From Lactobacillus crispatus (lineage in GTDB: Bacteria; Bacillota; Bacilli; Lactobacillales; Lactobacillaceae): 64,000 nucleotides of DNA. The stretch lies in the NCBI RefSeq assembly GCF_018987235.1, contig NZ_CP072197.1, positions 620,001-684,000 on the forward strand, written 5' to 3'. Position 1 is the first letter of the stretch. Each line of letters starts with the position of its first letter. The position numbers and the translations under genes were made by a program. Below are positions 7,040 through 15,416 of the stretch, one piece after another. The notes below the pieces were generated by a model. The model saw nothing but the letters and a program-made list of their open reading frames with translations. It had not been told where the DNA came from and did not search any database.

Positions 7040-7726
7040 ATGACAGAAGAAGTTTTAAGAGTAGAACATTTAAATAAATTTTATGGCAAGCATCAAACTT
7101 TGTTTGATATCAACTTTAGCTTAAATAAAGGCGAGGTATTGACCTTATTGGGACCTTCTGGTTCAGGAAAAAGTACTTTGCTGAGAACGGTGAATGGGCT
7201 TGAAGAATATGAGGGTGGCGCAATTTATTTTCACGGTAAAAAAATAAATCCTAGTCCGAAGGAATGGCAATTGTTGCGCCAAAAGATTGGGATGGTCTTT
7301 CAAAGTTATGACTTATTTCCCAACTTATCCGTGATGGAAAATATTTTATTGGCACCGGTAAAAGTTCAAAAACGTGATGAAGCTGAAGTTAAACAAGAAG
7401 CAGTTAAGTTATTAGAGCAAGTCGGTTTAGCTAATTATGCAAAGGCATATCCGCGTGAATTATCAGGTGGACAAAAGCAAAGAATTGCGATTGTGCGTGC
7501 TTTGATTATGCATCCCGAAGTAATGCTCTTTGATGAGATTACTGCTTCGCTTGACCCTGAAATGGTTCGCGGCGTGCTAGATATCATGCAAAGATTATCT
7601 GATAACGAACATATGACGATGATCATTGTTACGCATGAGATGAACTTCGCTGCGAGAATTGCCGATAAGGTGCTTAGAAGACGGAAAAATTTTGGAAGAG
7701 ACACCAGGCAAAGAATTCTTTACTAA
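7040..7726 (+). CDS. Amino-acid ABC transporter ATPase, C-terminus frameshifted
   Basis: The ATPase core is intact: Walker A GPSGSGKST (residues ~38-46), Q-loop FQSYDLFPN, signature LSGGQKQR, Walker B VMLFDEITASLDP and the switch His in VTHEM. After ADKVL near 7675 the frame shifts and the protein ends in 15-20 unrelated residues (RRRKNFGRDTRQRILY, stop at 7726). The other frame carries the expected family ending (KILEETPGKEFF...ESMDF, stop at 7773-7775), consistent with a small indel near 7672-7680. The next gene starts right after the original stop. Either the true gene is 7040-7775 with a mutation or sequencing error, or the truncated protein still works. GTG 7031 is an alternative start. 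Confidence 0.8.
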   Translation: MTEEVLRVEHLNKFYGKHQTLFDINFSLNKGEVLTLLGPSGSGKSTLLRTVNGLEEYEGGAIYFHGKKINPSPKEWQLLRQKIGMVFQSYDLFPNLSVMENILLAPVKVQKRDEAEVKQEAVKLLEQVGLANYAKAYPRELSGGQKQRIAIVRALIMHPEVMLFDEITASLDPEMVRGVLDIMQRLSDNEHMTMIIVTHEMNFAARIADKVLRRRKNFGRDTRQRILY

Positions 7727-7781
7727 ACCTCAGACTAAGCGGGCACAAGAATTTTTAGAGAGTATGGATTTTTAGGTGTGA

Positions 7782-8651
7782 ATGATGGCAAAAAAGATTT
7801 TTAATTGGATCATGGCTGTCCTCTTTGCGGTAGTTGTGGTAATTGCTGGTTATTTTGGAATTACGCGACCAGGAATTAACGGCACTGCTTCAGGCGACAG
7901 ATGGAATAATGAAAATAATGTATCTTCAATTAAACGTCGTGGCTATTTAAGAGTGGCTGTCTTTGGCGATCTACCGCCTTATGGCTGGGTTAATTCACAA
8001 GGTAAGCGTGTTGGCTATGACGTGCGCCTAGCTCGCAGAGTGGCGAAAGATTTGGGCGTAAAACCTAAGTTTATTCAAGTTAATGCCAATAATCGAATTG
8101 ATACCTTGAATTCTAATAAGGCTGATATTGTTTTGGCTAACTTCACTTTGACACCAGAGCGTAAAAGCGTGGCTAGTTGGACTAAGCCATATATGAAAGT
8201 ATCGGTTGGGGTGATTTCCCCTAAGTCAGCTCCGATAACTAGTCCAAAACAATTGAAAGGAAAAAGCGTGATCGTTACTAAAGGGACGACAGCAGAGAAC
8301 TATTTTACTAAACAAAAAGGCGTAAACTTGCTTAAGTTTGACTCGAAAACTCAGCAGTTTAACGCGATTAAAAATGGCCGTGGTGCAGCTTTGGCCGATG
8401 ATAATTCTTATCTGTATGCTTGGGTTAAGCGAAATCCTAAATTTACTGTCGGCATTAAGACGATTGGACCTAACCAGTATATTTCTGGTGCGGTAAAGAA
8501 GGGCAATAAGTCCTTACAAAAATGGATGGATCGTGAGATTACCAAATTGAATCGCGAAAGCTTCTTTACTTACGATTATAATAAAGAATTGAAGCCATAC
8601 TTTGGTAAGGAAATTAGACCAAGTGACATTGTTTTGCCACAAGGTAAATAA
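7782..8651 (+). CDS. Amino-acid ABC transporter substrate-binding protein (SBP family 3), membrane-anchored
   Basis: A 289-residue periplasmic-binding-fold protein of the polar amino-acid family. Residues ~5-27 form one hydrophobic segment (WIMAVLFAVVVVIAGYFG) with no lipobox Cys, so it seems tethered by an uncleaved N-terminal anchor. The ligand-binding core shows YLRVAVFGDLPPYGWV, VGYDVRLARRVAKDLG, KADIVLANFTLTPERK and QLKGKSVIVTKGTTAENYF. It delivers substrate to the adjacent permeases. Asp, Glu or cystine are all possible ligands; the leader favours cystine weakly. Confidence 0.85.
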   Translation: MMAKKIFNWIMAVLFAVVVVIAGYFGITRPGINGTASGDRWNNENNVSSIKRRGYLRVAVFGDLPPYGWVNSQGKRVGYDVRLARRVAKDLGVKPKFIQVNANNRIDTLNSNKADIVLANFTLTPERKSVASWTKPYMKVSVGVISPKSAPITSPKQLKGKSVIVTKGTTAENYFTKQKGVNLLKFDSKTQQFNAIKNGRGAALADDNSYLYAWVKRNPKFTVGIKTIGPNQYISGAVKKGNKSLQKWMDREITKLNRESFFTYDYNKELKPYFGKEIRPSDIVLPQGK

Positions 8652-8656
8652 AAAGC

Positions 8657-8685
8657 TTGCAAGAAACAGGTAAAAGAAATATCAT
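8657..8685 (+). promoter_or_regulatory. pheST promoter
   Basis: TTGCAA (8657-8662) and TATCAT (8680-8685) are spaced by 17 bases and lie directly upstream of the T-box leader. Confidence 0.6.
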
Positions 8686-8689
8686 ATTA

Positions 8690-8918
8690 ATTAATTACTG
8701 AGATCAAGACTAGTAGCAGATATTTTTTCTGAACAGAGAGTCTTCTTTCAAAAGCTGCAAGAGAAGATAGAAAGAACGCTGTGAATTTCATCTTGGGAGT
8801 AGGATCTAATCAATTCCGGTATTTCACCGTTAACGAAAACTTAAGTGTGGGCGTATTGCGTCCAAACTAGGGTGGTACCGCGACGCTTCGTCCCTATTGA
8901 GGGGGCGGAGCTTTTTTT
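8690..8918 (+). promoter_or_regulatory. T-box leader, phenylalanine specifier, upstream of pheS
   Basis: The T-box sequence AGGGTGGTACCGCG is at 8869-8882, and the terminator GCTTCGTCCC / GGGGCGGAGC with a T tract is at 8885-8918. In the specifier loop GTGAAT-TTC-A the Phe codon TTC is at 8787-8789. Uncharged tRNA(Phe) would stabilise the antiterminator and turn on pheST. Confidence 0.93.
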
Positions 8919-8938
8919 GTTTTGAAAGGAAAGATTTA

Positions 8939-9988
8939 ATGGACTTATTTGATAAGTTAAAAGAGCTCCACGAAGAAGGGCTTAACCAAATCAACAAGGC
9001 TAAAGATGAAAAGACTTTAAACGATGTTAGAGTTGAACTTGTTGGTCGTAAAGGTGAATTAACTAAGATTTTGCACTCAATGCGCGAAGTTGCACCAGAA
9101 AACAGACGTGAAGTTGGACAAAAGGTTAACGAATTACGTGACCTGTTCAATGCTCAATTAGACGAAGCTAAGGAAAAGATTGTCAAGGCTGTTTTAGCTA
9201 AGAAGCTTGAAGATGAAAAAATTGATGTTACTTTGCCAGGACGTGAAGCACACCTTGGTTCTAAGCACCCAATCAACATCATCTTGGATGACCTTGAAAG
9301 CTACTTCATCGGCATGGGATACCGGGTAGTGCAAGGCCCAGAAATTGAAACCGATCACTACTGTTTTGAAATGATGAACATTCCTAAAGATCACCCAGCT
9401 CGTGACATGCAAGCTACTTTCTATATTGATAGTGAAGACTTGCTTAGAACCCAAACTTCAGGTGACCAAGCTAGAGTTTTAGAAAAGCATGACTTCTCAA
9501 AGGGTCCACTTAAGATGGTTGGTCCAGGTAAGGTATACCGCCGTGATGATGATGATGCTACTCACTCACACCAATTCATGCAAATGGAAGGTTTAGTAGT
9601 AGATAAGAACATCACGATGAGTGACTTAAAGGGTACCTTAGAAATGATTTCTAAGCATGTCTTTGGTCAAGATCGTGAAACTCGTTTGCGTCCAAGCTAC
9701 TTTCCATTTACTGAGCCATCAGTTGAAATGGACGTTTCATGCTTTAACTGTGATGGTAAGGGCTGCCCAATTTGTAAGTACACTGGCTGGATCGAAGTTT
9801 TAGGTGCCGGAATGGTTCACCCTAATGTTTTGGAAAATGCTGGCATTGATTCAACTGTTTATGGTGGTTTTGCCTTCGGTGTTGGTCTTGATCGTTTCGC
9901 TATTTTGAAATACGGTATCGATGATATTCGTGACTTCTACACCAATGACGTACGTTTCTTAGAACAATTCCGTAAGGAGGAAAGATAA
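8939..9988 (+). CDS. pheS: Phenylalanyl-tRNA synthetase alpha subunit
   Basis: A 349-residue class II synthetase alpha chain of normal length. It has an N-terminal coiled coil (residues ~1-85) and the catalytic core with motif 2 ([24 protein letters not shown]), the [16 protein letters not shown] zinc-like segment and motif 3 [13 protein letters not shown]. It charges tRNA(Phe) as an alpha2beta2 complex with PheT in the cytosol. ATG 8939 has GAAAGGAAAG upstream. It is the first gene of pheST, under the T-box. Confidence 0.97.
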   Translation: MDLFDKLKELHEEGLNQINKAKDEKTLNDVRVELVGRKGELTKILHSMREVAPENRREVGQKVNELRDLFNAQLDEAKEKIVKAVLAKKLEDEKIDVTLPGREAHLGSKHPINIILDDLESYFIGMGYRVVQGPEIETDHYCFEMMNIPKDHPARDMQATFYIDSEDLLRTQTSGDQARVLEKHDFSKGPLKMVGPGKVYRRDDDDATHSHQFMQMEGLVVDKNITMSDLKGTLEMISKHVFGQDRETRLRPSYFPFTEPSVEMDVSCFNCDGKGCPICKYTGWIEVLGAGMVHPNVLENAGIDSTVYGGFAFGVGLDRFAILKYGIDDIRDFYTNDVRFLEQFRKEER

Positions 9989-9991
9989 TAG

Positions 9992-12412
9992 ATGTTAGTT
10001 TCATATAACTGGTTAAAAGATTTTCTTGATTTAGATGGTCAAGATCCATACGAATTAGCAGAAGAAATTACTCGTAGCGGGGTTGAAATTCCTGACCGTA
10101 TTCACCCAATGGATGGCTTAAAGAAATTAGTTGTCGGTCATGTCCTTGATTGTGAAGGCGTTGAAGGTACTCACTTACATTTAACTCACGTTGATGTCGG
10201 CGAAGATGAACCTTTACAAATTGTTTGTGGTGCACCTAATGTTGCTGCAGGCGAAGATGTGATTGTTGCTCTTCATGGTGCCCGCATTGCTGGCAATGAA
10301 AAGATCAAGAAGGGTAAGATCCGCGGCATGGAAAGCTACGGCATGATCTGTGGTTTACAAGAAATCGGCTTTAGCGATAGCGTGGTACCACAAGAATTTG
10401 TCGATGGTATTTACGTATTCCCAGCAGATGCCGAAGTTAAACCTGGTCAAGATGTATATGAAGCACTTGGCATGGATGATTACATTTTGAACTTCGACAT
10501 TACTCCTAACCGTGCTGATACTTTAGGCATGGAAGGTGCAGCTTATGAAGTCGGTGCTATTATCGACCAAAAGCCAAAGGTTGAAGAAAAGGTGGTTTTA
10601 AAGGAAGATGGTCCAGCCTGGACAGATTCACTCGATGTTAAAGTTGATGAAAAGCTTGCACCTAAGTTTTACTTACGTAAGCTCGAGAATGTTAAGATTC
10701 AAGACTCACCACTTTGGTTGCAACGTCGTCTTTGGAATGCAGGCATTCGTCCAATTAACAATGTAGTTGACGTTACTAACTATATCATGCTGTTAACTGG
10801 TCAACCAATGCATGCTTATGACGCTAAGACTTTTGCTAACGGAAAGTTTGAAGTAAGACTTGCTAATAAGGGTGAGAAGCTTACTTTGCTTAATGAAAAA
10901 GAAGCCGAGCTTGATCCAAATGACATCATCATTACTGATGGTGAAAAGCCAGTGATGATGGCTGGTGTAATGGGTGGTCTTAACTCAGAAATTACTTCAG
11001 AAACTACTGATGTCATTCTTGAATCTGCCATTTTTGATCCAGCACTTGTAAGAAAAGCAGCTCTTCGTCACGCTAACCGTACTGAAGCATCCAGCCGCTA
11101 CGAAAAGGGTGTTAACTGGGATGCGACTGAAAAGGCAATCAATATGGCTGCCCTTCTGCTTAGAAATGATGCTAACGCTACGGTTGATGAAGGCATTCTC
11201 AAGGCAACTGATCAAAAACGTGAACCAGTTGTGGTTAAGACTACTGCTTCATATATTGATAAAGTTTTAGGTACAAAATTATCAGTTGATGAAATTGTGA
11301 AGATCTTTGATCGTCTCTGCTTCAAGGTCGATGTAGATGGTGACAACTTAGCTGTTCATGTACCAAATAGAAGATGGGATATTTCAATTCCAGCTGACTT
11401 GGTTGAAGAAGTTGGTCGTTTGTACGGCTATGACAATCTTGAATCTACTCAACCTGTTTTGCCAGAAACTCACGGTGGCTACTCAGAAAAAGAAGAAATG
11501 ATGCGCCGGATGAAGGCAATCGTTGAAGGACAAGGCTTGATGGAAGCTATTTCTTACTCATTGACTTCACCTGAAAAGGCAACTCGTTACACTAAAGATC
11601 CTAAAGATTTAGTTGAAGTTCAATCTCCACTTAACTCAAGCCGTTCTGCAATGCGTGAGAATTTGATGACTGGATTGGTAGATGCTGCTAGTTACAACTT
11701 TGCTAGAAAGCAAACACAATTAGCTTTATTTGAACAAGGCAGAACTTATGACCATGATGGTGGTAAATTCAACGAGCATGAACATTTAGCAGCTATTTAC
11801 TCTGGCAATACTTTTGCGGAAAATTGGCAACATTTAACCCAAAAGGTAGACTTCTACTTTGTTAAGGGACAGTTAACCAATTTGTTCAATGCAATTGGTA
11901 TTGATCCTGAAAAAGTGGTTTATGAGGCTAAAGGCATTAAGGGGATGCACCCAACTAGAACTGCAGGAATCTACATTGATAAGCAATATGTTGGGATGAT
12001 CGGAATGATTGCTCACGCTGTAACGATTGCTGATAAGGCACTTCGTGGTAGCGAGCTTTATGGCTACGAAATTGATCTCGATACAATTATTCCAATGTTA
12101 ACTAAGGGCGTAACTGCAGTGCCTGCACCTAAGTTCCCAGCAATTCAACGTGACCTTTCACTTTTAGTTGATAAGCCAGTTACTAACCAAGAAATTGAAA
12201 ACGTCATTAAATCTAATGCTGGTAAGTACTTAACTGAACTTAAGGTAATCGATGTTTATGCTGGTGCTCACATTGATGTTGGTAAGAAGAGTATTGCTTA
12301 CAACTTAACCTTCTTGAACAGAAAAGATACTTTAACCGACGATGTTGTCAATAACGCGATGGATAAGATTGTTGCTGCTCTTGAAAATGATCTTGCGATT
12401 AAAGTTCGTTAA
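9992..12412 (+). CDS. pheT: Phenylalanyl-tRNA synthetase beta subunit
   Basis: An 806-residue beta chain with the usual domains in order: N-terminal tRNA-binding EMAP-like domain (LVVGHVLDCEGVEGTHLHLTHVDVG), B3/B4 editing domain with ITPNRADTLGM and RHANRTEASSRYEKG, B5 helix-turn fold, the catalytic-like core and a C-terminal anticodon-binding ferredoxin domain (FPAIQRDLSLLVD). It starts 3 bases after pheS behind AAGGAGG, so translation is coupled. It edits mis-charged Tyr-tRNA(Phe) and supports charging. Confidence 0.97.
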   Translation: MLVSYNWLKDFLDLDGQDPYELAEEITRSGVEIPDRIHPMDGLKKLVVGHVLDCEGVEGTHLHLTHVDVGEDEPLQIVCGAPNVAAGEDVIVALHGARIAGNEKIKKGKIRGMESYGMICGLQEIGFSDSVVPQEFVDGIYVFPADAEVKPGQDVYEALGMDDYILNFDITPNRADTLGMEGAAYEVGAIIDQKPKVEEKVVLKEDGPAWTDSLDVKVDEKLAPKFYLRKLENVKIQDSPLWLQRRLWNAGIRPINNVVDVTNYIMLLTGQPMHAYDAKTFANGKFEVRLANKGEKLTLLNEKEAELDPNDIIITDGEKPVMMAGVMGGLNSEITSETTDVILESAIFDPALVRKAALRHANRTEASSRYEKGVNWDATEKAINMAALLLRNDANATVDEGILKATDQKREPVVVKTTASYIDKVLGTKLSVDEIVKIFDRLCFKVDVDGDNLAVHVPNRRWDISIPADLVEEVGRLYGYDNLESTQPVLPETHGGYSEKEEMMRRMKAIVEGQGLMEAISYSLTSPEKATRYTKDPKDLVEVQSPLNSSRSAMRENLMTGLVDAASYNFARKQTQLALFEQGRTYDHDGGKFNEHEHLAAIYSGNTFAENWQHLTQKVDFYFVKGQLTNLFNAIGIDPEKVVYEAKGIKGMHPTRTAGIYIDKQYVGMIGMIAHAVTIADKALRGSELYGYEIDLDTIIPMLTKGVTAVPAPKFPAIQRDLSLLVDKPVTNQEIENVIKSNAGKYLTELKVIDVYAGAHIDVGKKSIAYNLTFLNRKDTLTDDVVNNAMDKIVAALENDLAIKVR

Positions 12413-12415
12413 AGG

Positions 12416-12444
12416 TTGACATTATTGACGTAAATTAATATTAT
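12416..12444 (+). promoter_or_regulatory. greA promoter
   Basis: Perfect TTGACA (12416-12421) and TATTAT (12439-12444) with a 17-base spacer, starting just after the pheT stop. It gives greA its own transcription. Confidence 0.75.
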
Positions 12445-12490
12445 TGATCAGTGCAAGATAAAGAAAATTAATTTCTGAGGAGTTAAAAAT

Positions 12491-12967
12491 ATGCCTGAAA
12501 AATCTTATCCAATGACTGCTGAAGGTAAAGAAAAACTTCAAGCAGAATTAAAGAACTTAAAATTAGTTAAGCGTCCAGAAGTTATTGAACGTATCAAGGT
12601 TGCACGTTCTTTCGGTGACTTGTCAGAAAACTCCGAATACGATGCAGCTAAGGATGAACAAAGTCACCTTGAGGATAGAATTGCTCAAGTTGAAGAAATG
12701 CTTAAGTATGCACAAGTTGTTGATGCAGAAAGCGTTGATCCTAACGAAGTTTCAGTTGGTAAAACAATTACCTATACTGAAGTTGGTACTGATGATCCAG
12801 AGACTTACACTATTGTAGGTAGTGATGAATCAGATCCATTGAATGGCAAGATTTCTAACGATTCACCAATTGCTCAAGCTTTATTGGGCAAAAAGAAGGG
12901 TGAAACCGTATCAATTACCACTCCTGGTGGCAAGTTTGACGTTGTAATTAACGAAGTTAAAGCCTAA
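12491..12967 (+). CDS. greA: Transcription elongation factor GreA
   Basis: A 158-residue GreA. The N-terminal antiparallel coiled coil that enters the RNA polymerase secondary channel is visible ([20 protein letters not shown], then [18 protein letters not shown]), with the acidic tip residues, and it is followed by the FKBP-like C-terminal domain. It rescues backtracked polymerase by stimulating RNA cleavage. GAGGAG lies upstream of the ATG. It is monocistronic, with its own promoter and terminator. Confidence 0.96.
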   Translation: MPEKSYPMTAEGKEKLQAELKNLKLVKRPEVIERIKVARSFGDLSENSEYDAAKDEQSHLEDRIAQVEEMLKYAQVVDAESVDPNEVSVGKTITYTEVGTDDPETYTIVGSDESDPLNGKISNDSPIAQALLGKKKGETVSITTPGGKFDVVINEVKA

Positions 12968-12971
12968 TAAT

Positions 12972-13008
12972 AAAAAGGGAGGGTAGCTATGACTATCTTC
13001 CTTTTTGT
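12972..13008 (+). terminator. greA terminator
   Basis: An imperfect hairpin AAAAAGGGAGGGTAG / CTATCTTCCTTTTT around a short loop is followed by a long T run. Confidence 0.7.
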
Positions 13009-13028
13009 TTTTTTGAAAGGATTTTAAA

Positions 13029-13940
13029 ATGAGAACAGTTGGTATTATTGGCATGGGCCATGTTGGTGCAACCGTTGCCTATACTTTATTTACGCACAGT
13101 ATGGTTGACGAACTGATTTTAATTGATAAAAATGAAGCTAAAGTAAATGCTGAATACAATGACTTGCATGATACTTTGGCTAGAAATGATAGCTATGTTA
13201 ATGTGCGAAAGCAAGATTGGGACGGCTTAGAAGATGCTGACATTATTATTACCGCTTTTGGTGATATTGCGGCTTCAGTTAAGACAGGCGACCGCTTTGG
13301 TGAGTTTGAATTAAATGCAAGAAATGCCAAAGAAGTTGGTGCAGATATTAAAGAATCAGGCTTTCACGGCGTTTTGATCAATATTTCTAATCCATGTGAT
13401 GCAATTACCCAAATTTTGCAAGAAACTTCTGGTTTAAAGAAGAATCGCGTCTTTGGTACTGGTACTTTCCTTGATACTGCAAGAGTTCAAAGAATAATTG
13501 GTGAAAAACTTGGTCAAGATCCACGTAACGTAGAAGGTTTCGTTTTAGGTGAACATGGTTCTTCACAATTTACAGCCTGGTCAACGGTAAGAGTTAACAA
13601 CAAGATTGCTTTCCAATTGTTTGGTGATGAAGAACAAGAAAAGATTAGTGAACAATCAAATAAGAATTCCTTTATTGTGGCTAAGGGAAAGGGCTATACT
13701 AGCTATGCTATTGCCACTTGTGCTACTCGTTTAGTTCAAGCAGTCTTTAGCGATGCTCATCTATATTGTCCTGTTTCAGTTTATAATCCTGAATACAAGA
13801 CTTATATTGGTTATCCAGCTATTATTGGTCGCGACGGCATTGAGGAAGAAATTGAATTAAAGCTTACTTCTGAAGAAAAAGAAAAGTTGCAAGCTGCTGC
13901 AGATAAGATCAAAGAACACTTGAAGCAATTGAAAAAATAA
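13029..13940 (+). CDS. L-2-hydroxyisocaproate/L-lactate dehydrogenase family protein
   Basis: A 303-residue NAD-dependent L-2-hydroxyacid dehydrogenase. The Rossmann motif is GMGHVGATVAY, the substrate loop includes NISNPCDAITQ, and the active-site segments are GTFLDTARVQR (Arg binding substrate) and GEHGSSQF (catalytic His). GEHGSSQF and GTFLDTARV differ from classical lactate dehydrogenase (GEHGDSEF, GTSLDTARF) and resemble HicDH, which reduces branched 2-oxo acids such as 2-oxoisocaproate. Such an enzyme would serve amino-acid catabolism and NADH re-oxidation. Substrate preference is inferred. Confidence 0.85.
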   Translation: MRTVGIIGMGHVGATVAYTLFTHSMVDELILIDKNEAKVNAEYNDLHDTLARNDSYVNVRKQDWDGLEDADIIITAFGDIAASVKTGDRFGEFELNARNAKEVGADIKESGFHGVLINISNPCDAITQILQETSGLKKNRVFGTGTFLDTARVQRIIGEKLGQDPRNVEGFVLGEHGSSQFTAWSTVRVNNKIAFQLFGDEEQEKISEQSNKNSFIVAKGKGYTSYAIATCATRLVQAVFSDAHLYCPVSVYNPEYKTYIGYPAIIGRDGIEEEIELKLTSEEKEKLQAAADKIKEHLKQLKK

Positions 13941-13956
13941 GTAATATTCATTATAA

Positions 13957-14003
13957 AAAATAAGACAGGAATTACATCTGCTGCAATTCTTGTCTTATTT
14001 TTG
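13957..14003. terminator. Bidirectional terminator
   Basis: AAATAAGACAGGAATT and AATTCTTGTCTTATTT are near-perfect inverted arms with flanking A and T tracts, between the convergent dehydrogenase and metQ-like genes. Confidence 0.8.
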
Positions 14004-14004
14004 T

Positions 14005-14856
14005 CTACTTTAGCTTTACGTCCCAAGCTGCAATTTGCTTATTGCCATAGTAGCGTTTATAAATTTTTTTAGTCTTCTTAGTTTGATACGCCTTAACAAC
14101 TTCTTGATAAATTTTCTTATTTTTGTCTTTTGTCCGGGCACAAATGATATTGATCCATTGTTCAGAATCCTTATTTAAAGGTTCTACAAAAATAGTCTGC
14201 TTATCACCTAAATGAGCGGGACCAGCAAAGTCATTGTTAACAACCGCTGCATCAACGTCATCAATGACACGGCTAGTTTGTTCTGATGCAACTTCTTTAA
14301 TCTTGAAGTGGTTAGGATTGGCAGTAATATCTGCAACAGAGACCAATACTTTGCCCTTCTTCAATTTGATCAACCCGGCATTTTTCAAAACAAAAAGTGC
14401 TCTCGATTCATTGGTGGGATCGCTGGGGACCACAATTGTTGCTCCTTCAGGTAGTGCATTTAGGCTATGATATTTTTTGGAATATAAGCGAATAGGTGAG
14501 ATATAGGTTTTACCGATTGCAGTAATTCCGCCATGGTTGGCTTTGTTCCAGGCGTTGAGGAAAGCATAGTGCTGGAAGGCATTCAGATCAACGTCACCGG
14601 ATTTAAGTGCCTTGTCAGGTTGGTCATAACCATCAAAACTTTTAGTGGTTAAAATAATCCCATATTTCTGTTTGACGGTTTGAGCAACGCTTTTCCAGAT
14701 TGCAATGTCACCTTTGCTGGCACCAACGATTCCTACGCTAACTTTGGTTTGACCGTTGCTTTTTGGCGTCCAAAAGAAGCTGAAGTAACCAGCTACGATA
14801 ATCAATAAGCTAACAATGGTGCCAATAATAATATTCCGCTGTCTTCTTTTTCTCAT
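14005..14856 (-). CDS. metQ: MetQ/NlpA-family methionine-binding ABC transporter protein, TM-anchored
   Basis: About 283 residues from ATG 14856, chosen because AGAGAAAG precedes it; ATG 14871 is an alternative. The N-terminus is one hydrophobic anchor (IIIGTIVSLLIIVAGYFSFFW) with no lipobox Cys, unusual for NlpA proteins. The binding fold shows KVSVGIVGASKGDIAIW, LKSGDVDLNAFQHYAFLNAW, GATIVVPSDPTNESRALFVL and VVNNDFA. Family members bind methionine for MetNI. No metN or metI is nearby, so partners are elsewhere. A Met-type T-box upstream supports the substrate. Confidence 0.85.
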   Translation of the reverse strand: MRKRRQRNIIIGTIVSLLIIVAGYFSFFWTPKSNGQTKVSVGIVGASKGDIAIWKSVAQTVKQKYGIILTTKSFDGYDQPDKALKSGDVDLNAFQHYAFLNAWNKANHGGITAIGKTYISPIRLYSKKYHSLNALPEGATIVVPSDPTNESRALFVLKNAGLIKLKKGKVLVSVADITANPNHFKIKEVASEQTSRVIDDVDAAVVNNDFAGPAHLGDKQTIFVEPLNKDSEQWINIICARTKDKNKKIYQEVVKAYQTKKTKKIYKRYYGNKQIAAWDVKLK

Positions 14857-14871
14857 TTTTCTTTCTCTCAT

Positions 14872-15135
14872 ATGCAAAAAAAGCACCCATCCTCAAAGGA
14901 CGAGTGCTTCGTGTTACCACCTTTATTTGCCAGCTATTTACATAACTGACCTCAATAGCTATCTAACAATAGCTTGCATTGTTAACGAGAGCAACCCCGA
15001 TACTAGCTAAATATCACTAGTATAATCATTCTGAATCCATTTTCATTAAGCAGTTTCTTTTACTTCTCACCAACCAGTAATTCTCTGTAAGAAAGCTAGC
15101 TATAATTACTCTATTCATCAAGATTTTTTAATTAT
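14872..15135 (-). promoter_or_regulatory. T-box leader with methionine specifier, upstream of metQ
   Basis: On the minus strand the T-box element GGTGGTAACACG maps to 14908-14921, and the terminator AAGCACTCGTCC / ATGGGTGCTTTTTTT maps to about 14875-14909. The specifier loop ATGAAA-ATG-G puts codon ATG at 15038-15040, in the same register as the TTC of the pheS leader. Uncharged tRNA(Met) would induce the transporter gene. Confidence 0.88.
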
Positions 15136-15142
15136 TGCTATT

Positions 15143-15171
15143 AATTTATCATCTCGTTTTAATTTTGTCAA
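15143..15171 (-). promoter_or_regulatory. Promoter of the metQ T-box transcript
   Basis: Read on the minus strand: TTGACA (15171-15166), a 17-base spacer and TAAATT (15148-15143), immediately upstream of the T-box. Confidence 0.7.
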
Positions 15172-15227
15172 ATAAATTTTTTTACTTAGTTAAAAAGTTA
15201 GTAACGGAAGAAATAGTGAGAAAAAGT

Positions 15228-15404
15228 TTATTTTCGTCGATTAACAAAGTAGTAAATGAGTGAGACAACCGATTCAGCCAACATCCCACCGGCCATCCAG
15301 TACATTGCCATCATCATTTTGCCGGTAAAAGTAAAGTAGGCAGTAATGGCGTAAACAATTACCCAAATAATTTTCCAAAATAAGTTATTCATTCCTGAGC
15401 ACAT
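15228..15404 (-). CDS. Methionine-rich 58-residue membrane protein downstream of the multicopper oxidase
   Basis: An ORF from ATG 15404 (RBS AAGGAG) to TAA 15228 encodes 58 residues that match no family I recognise. It starts MCSGMNN, has one or two hydrophobic helices (FWKIIWVIVYAITAYFTF, ESVVSLIYYFV), a Met-rich stretch GKMMMAMYWMAGGM (residues ~29-41) and a basic end (NRRK). Eight of 58 residues are Met, and Cys2 is near the start. It begins 12 bases after the oxidase stop, so the two are probably co-transcribed. Met-rich segments bind Cu(I) in several copper proteins, so a copper-handling role is possible but is inference only. Confidence 0.7.
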   Translation of the reverse strand: MCSGMNNLFWKIIWVIVYAITAYFTFTGKMMMAMYWMAGGMLAESVVSLIYYFVNRRK

Positions 15405-15416
15405 TTTGAAGCTCCT

